This document shows positions 60,791-64,000 of a DNA stretch of 64,000 bases, piece after piece. Made by a program: the position numbers and the translations under genes. Every line of letters starts with the position of its first letter. The first letter of the stretch is position 1. The DNA lies in NCBI GenBank assembly GCA_900540905.1, contig UQHR01000008.1:1-64000 (forward strand), given 5' to 3'. This DNA is from an uncultured Collinsella sp. Lineage in GTDB: Bacteria; Actinomycetota; Coriobacteriia; Coriobacteriales; Coriobacteriaceae. The notes beneath the pieces are model-generated. The model was not told the DNA's origin. It was given only the letters and a program-made list of their open reading frames with translations, and ran no database searches.

Positions 60791-63151
60791 ATGGATGCCG
60801 CAGCCCGTACCGCCCATGATTCCACCCTCCAGCCGTTTTCGGAGATGGAGCACTATAAGCATGCCGATGAGCTGCCGCCCGAGATTATGGCGGACAGCTA
60901 CGACAAGCTGGAACGCCTGTGCCTCAAATATATGAATGAGGACGACTTTTCTAAGGTGGAGCAGGCCTACTGCTTTGCTGCCGAGAAGCACTGCAACCAA
61001 AAGCGCCGCTCGGGTGAGATGTACATTAACCATCCCGTCGAGGTGGCCATCATTTTGGCCGATCTCAAGATGGACTGCGATGTGGTGTGCGCCGCGCTGC
61101 TACACGATACCGTCGAGGATACCGAGACCTCGCTTGCCGATGTTTCCGGCCTGTTTGGCGATACGGTGGCCGAGCTCGTCGATGGCGTGACCAAGCTCAC
61201 CAACATCGAAGTCGATAGCATGGACGAGAAGCAGGCGCTCACGCTGCGCAAGATGTTCCTCGCCATGTCCAAGGACATTCGCGTCATCATCGTCAAGCTC
61301 GCCGACCGTCTGCACAACATGCGAACGCTGGCAGCCCTGCGCGAGGATCGTCGCCTGTTTAAGGCTCGCGAGACCATGGACGTGTACGCGCCCTTGGCCG
61401 ACCGCCTGGGCATGAGCTCTATTAAGTGGGAGCTCGAGGACCTGTCCTTCTTCTACCTGGAGCCCGATGCCTACCAGCGCATCGCGCGCATGGTGGCTGA
61501 GTCGCGCGAGGTCCGCGAGCGCTACCTTGCCGAGACCATCAAGACGCTTACCGATGAGCTCAACCGCATTGGTCTGGAGGACTTCCAGATCAACGGCCGC
61601 TCCAAGCACTATTGGTCCATCTACCAAAAGATGAAGCGCAAGGGCAAGGAGTTCTCCGAGATCTACGACCTGGTGGCACTGCGCGTCATCACGCATTCGG
61701 TGCGCGATTGCTACTCCACGCTCGGCGCGGTGCATACGCTGTGGCACCCCATGCCCGGTCGCTTTAAAGACTATATCGCCATGCCCAAGGTCAATAACTA
61801 CCAGTCGCTCCACACGACGGTCATCGGCCCTACGGCTCGTCCGCTCGAGATTCAGATTCGAACCTACGAGATGCATGAGCAGGCCGAGTACGGCATTGCC
61901 GCCCACTGGCTATATAAGAAGTCGGGCGGATCGTCTGCGTCTAAGACCAATGATGCCCAGCGTCTGGACGACCAGATTAACTGGCTCAAACATTCGCTCG
62001 ATTGGGCGGCGTCTGATGAGATTACCGACGCCAAGGAATACCTGCATTCGCTGAAGGTCGACCTCTTCGATCAGGAGATCTTTGTCTTTACGCCCAAGGG
62101 CGAGGTCATGGCGCTTCGTGCCGGCTCCACGCCGCTCGACTTTGCCTACGCCGTTCACACCGAGGTGGGAAACCATTGCGTCGGCGCCAAAATCAACGGT
62201 GCGGTGGCTCCGCTCACGCACGAGATTAAGACGGGTGACCGTGTCGAGATTCTGACTAACAAGAGTTCCAAGCCGTCGCGTGATTGGCTCAAGATCGTTA
62301 AGACACCTTCCGCCAAGTCAAAGATCCGCCGCTATTTTGCCGCTGCGACCAAGGACGACGACGCTGCTGCTGGTCGCGATATGCTGGCCAAGGACCTGCG
62401 TAAGCGTGGCTATGGCATTTCTACGCCGCGTTCGACGCGTGCGCTCAACGCCGTGGCGGAGCAGTTTAACTTCAAGCAGCTCGAGGACCTGTTTGCCGCC
62501 GTCGGCGCCGGCAAGGTTGCCCCGCGCGCTGTGGGCAATAAGGTCGAGCAAATCTTGGACCCCAAGCCCGAGGAACAGCTCACCAAGGCCGAGGCTATCG
62601 CCGAGGTCGTGAAGCAGCCTGCTCGCGGCTCCAACCGCAAGCCGCAAAAGCGCGGCAAGAGCGCCAGTAACGGCATTATCGTCAAGGGCGAGAGCAACAG
62701 CGGCCTACTGGTCCGTCTGGCTCATTGCTGCAACCCCGTGACGGGCGACGACATCGTCGGCTTTATCACGCGCGGTCGTGGCGTTTCGGTGCATCGCGCC
62801 AACTGTCCCAACGTCAAGGGTCTTATGGAGCATCCCGAGCGCATGATCGAAGTGGAGTGGGACGGCGCTGCCGACACCCTCTTCCAGGTCGAGATCGTGG
62901 TCGAGTGCCTGGACCGCATGGGCCTTCTCAAGGATGTCACCATTGCCATTGGCGATGCGGGCGGCAATATCCTTTCTGCCGCCACGTCGACCAACCGCGA
63001 GGGTATTGCAACCCTGCGCTTTATGGTCGAGATCTCGGACGCGAGTGGTCTGGATCCGCTGCTGGCCTCCATCAGCAGCGTTGACTCGGTCTACGACGCG
63101 CGCCGCCTGATGCCCGGTGAGGGTGGAGCCCAGCTTAAGCGCCGCGTTTAG
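60791..63151 (+). CDS. rel: Bifunctional (p)ppGpp synthetase/hydrolase (Rel)
   Basis: 786 residues. The HD hydrolase domain (about 60-200) has HPVEVA and the intact catalytic HDTVEDT (about 104-110). The synthetase domain (about 250-370) has RFKDYIAMPKVNNYQSLHTT and AEYGIAAHW. TGS (about 425-485, FTPKGEVMALRAGSTPLDFA) and a C-terminal ACT domain complete a standard long RelA/SpoT homologue. Both activities appear intact, so this is the main stringent-response enzyme, making and degrading (p)ppGpp. It is downstream of recJ by 15 bases on the same strand and precedes the MBL hydrolase gene. Confidence 0.96.
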   Translation: MDAAARTAHDSTLQPFSEMEHYKHADELPPEIMADSYDKLERLCLKYMNEDDFSKVEQAYCFAAEKHCNQKRRSGEMYINHPVEVAIILADLKMDCDVVCAALLHDTVEDTETSLADVSGLFGDTVAELVDGVTKLTNIEVDSMDEKQALTLRKMFLAMSKDIRVIIVKLADRLHNMRTLAALREDRRLFKARETMDVYAPLADRLGMSSIKWELEDLSFFYLEPDAYQRIARMVAESREVRERYLAETIKTLTDELNRIGLEDFQINGRSKHYWSIYQKMKRKGKEFSEIYDLVALRVITHSVRDCYSTLGAVHTLWHPMPGRFKDYIAMPKVNNYQSLHTTVIGPTARPLEIQIRTYEMHEQAEYGIAAHWLYKKSGGSSASKTNDAQRLDDQINWLKHSLDWAASDEITDAKEYLHSLKVDLFDQEIFVFTPKGEVMALRAGSTPLDFAYAVHTEVGNHCVGAKINGAVAPLTHEIKTGDRVEILTNKSSKPSRDWLKIVKTPSAKSKIRRYFAAATKDDDAAAGRDMLAKDLRKRGYGISTPRSTRALNAVAEQFNFKQLEDLFAAVGAGKVAPRAVGNKVEQILDPKPEEQLTKAEAIAEVVKQPARGSNRKPQKRGKSASNGIIVKGESNSGLLVRLAHCCNPVTGDDIVGFITRGRGVSVHRANCPNVKGLMEHPERMIEVEWDGAADTLFQVEIVVECLDRMGLLKDVTIAIGDAGGNILSAATSTNREGIATLRFMVEISDASGLDPLLASISSVDSVYDARRLMPGEGGAQLKRRV

Positions 63152-63188
63152 TCGCGACGAACGTGCCACATTATCGATATTCGCTACA

Positions 63189-63214
63189 CTCGAGGCATCG
63201 TTTGATGCCTCGAG
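63189..63214. terminator. Palindrome between rel and the MBL hydrolase
   Basis: CTCGAGGCATC (63189-63199) and GATGCCTCGAG (63204-63214) pair perfectly around a 4-nt loop, 37 bases after the rel stop and about 20 before the next start. No T run, so it may be partial termination or mRNA protection. Confidence 0.5.
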
Positions 63215-63235
63215 TTCTATAGAGAGGAGAGGGAC

Positions 63236-63919
63236 ATGAGTGCTGTGTCCTTGGATTTAACTCCCAAGGGATCGGTCGAGATCGAGACGCTCGTAAACGG
63301 TCCCATTCAGACCAATAGCTATGCTGTTATTTCGGACAATGAGTGCGTGATTATCGACCCCGCATGGGAAGGAGAGCGCTTGATGGAGCATATCCGAGCC
63401 GAGCATCCCGGCGTACGCGTGTTTGGCGCCGTATGCACTCATGGCCATGCCGATCATGTTGGTGGTGTTGCAGGCGTGCGAACCACCGTTGGCGAGGGCT
63501 GCCAGTATGAGCTGTGTGCTAAGGATGTGGCGGTGCCGCATGCGAACATCGAGGAACAGCGAGCAATGTGGGGCATTGAGACGCCTGACCCCGGGGAGCC
63601 GACGCGCCTGCTCGCCGAGGGAGATGCTATCGAGGTGGGCGATATCTACCTGCAGGTGATCGAGACGCCAGGGCATACGCCGGGCGGGATCGTCTTGTTT
63701 GCTGCCACCGAGCAGGGGAACATTGCCTTTGTGGGCGACACCCTGTTTCCGGGTGGGCACGGCCGCACCGATCTTTCTGGAGGAGACGAGGCGGCGATTC
63801 TGCGCTCGCTCTCCAAGCTCGCCCGGCTTCTCCCGCCCGATACCGTTTGCCTAACCGGCCATGGCGATTCGACCACCATGGCACGCGAGCTCATGCAGAA
63901 CCCTTTCATGCAGATTTAG
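63236..63919 (+). CDS. MBL-fold metallo-hydrolase (glyoxalase II-like)
   Basis: 227 residues, ATG with GAGAGGAGAGG upstream. The metallo-beta-lactamase fold motif THGHADHVGG (about 64-73) supplies the metal-binding HxHxDH; PGHTPGGIV and VGDTLFPGGHGRTD and the terminal TGHGDSTT provide the remaining ligands. Related to hydroxyacylglutathione hydrolases and YcbL-type thioesterases; substrate not known. After its stop (63920-64000) no further gene starts within the window. Confidence 0.92.
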   Translation: MSAVSLDLTPKGSVEIETLVNGPIQTNSYAVISDNECVIIDPAWEGERLMEHIRAEHPGVRVFGAVCTHGHADHVGGVAGVRTTVGEGCQYELCAKDVAVPHANIEEQRAMWGIETPDPGEPTRLLAEGDAIEVGDIYLQVIETPGHTPGGIVLFAATEQGNIAFVGDTLFPGGHGRTDLSGGDEAAILRSLSKLARLLPPDTVCLTGHGDSTTMARELMQNPFMQI

Positions 63920-64000
63920 GTTAATAGTCGGCTTTTGAAGCACGAGAAGCGTCCAAGCGTCAAGCTATTTTTCCCCGACGGGTCGATTCCGTAGGGTAAA

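Overview
The window is high-GC and densely coded, and looks like the chromosome of a gut-type coriobacterium (Actinomycetota), most likely Collinsella or a close relative. This is inferred from the gene set: a DUF3516 helicase, a single-chain PurL of about 1250 residues, a RecJ-helicase fusion, an LAQTG-type sorting motif, and an electron-bifurcating lactate dehydrogenase cluster. I ran no database search. I saw no rRNA, tRNA, CRISPR array, transposase or prophage gene.

Layout. 1-2271: alcohol/aldehyde dehydrogenase pair. 2377-2543: a 27-residue holin-like toxin locus, too short for ordinary gene calling. 2697-5729: HIRAN protein, small acidic/basic protein, metallophosphoesterase and DUF2130 protein. 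5809-15402: DUF3516 helicase, TrmB, a methyltransferase, a membrane-anchored XRE regulator with a DUF4097 partner, Elp3 and a spermidine-synthase-like protein. 15430-21048: a three-gene minus-strand operon of TerB-N/TerB-C protein, BrxC/BrxD-type ATPase and Lhr-like helicase, a candidate DNA-processing or defence module. 21137-25178: DUF554 protein and a five-gene secreted/surface operon. 25525-29150: lactate dehydrogenase with EtfB and a ferredoxin-fused EtfA. 29147-40215: HD hydrolase, AzlCD, KdgT-type permease, diguanylate cyclase, DMT exporter, PurL and a cation/proton antiporter.

40229-47304 is the main accessory segment. Two copies of a roughly 220-bp repeat, built from units of about 50 nt that each form a hairpin, lie in the same orientation around a visibly AT-richer cassette. 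Inside are a Fic protein (plus strand) and a tight minus-strand operon: FHA protein, SPFH protein broken by one in-frame TAA, two-part membrane protein, HEPN-like protein with RNGIAH, and a zinc-ribbon/helical-repeat protein. The combination resembles a stress or anti-phage signalling system that I cannot match to a named one.

47347-64000: a short-chain dehydrogenase remnant, homoserine dehydrogenase, a decayed livJ copy directly upstream of an intact livJHMGF operon, cutC with a DUF4931 gene, a BASS transporter, then recJ-helicase, rel and an MBL hydrolase.

Short palindromes are scattered between genes. Two of them, 14 kb apart, share length and loop but have different, mutually compensated stems. 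Start codons were moved from the longest open frame where a Shine-Dalgarno sequence favoured an internal start; each case is stated.
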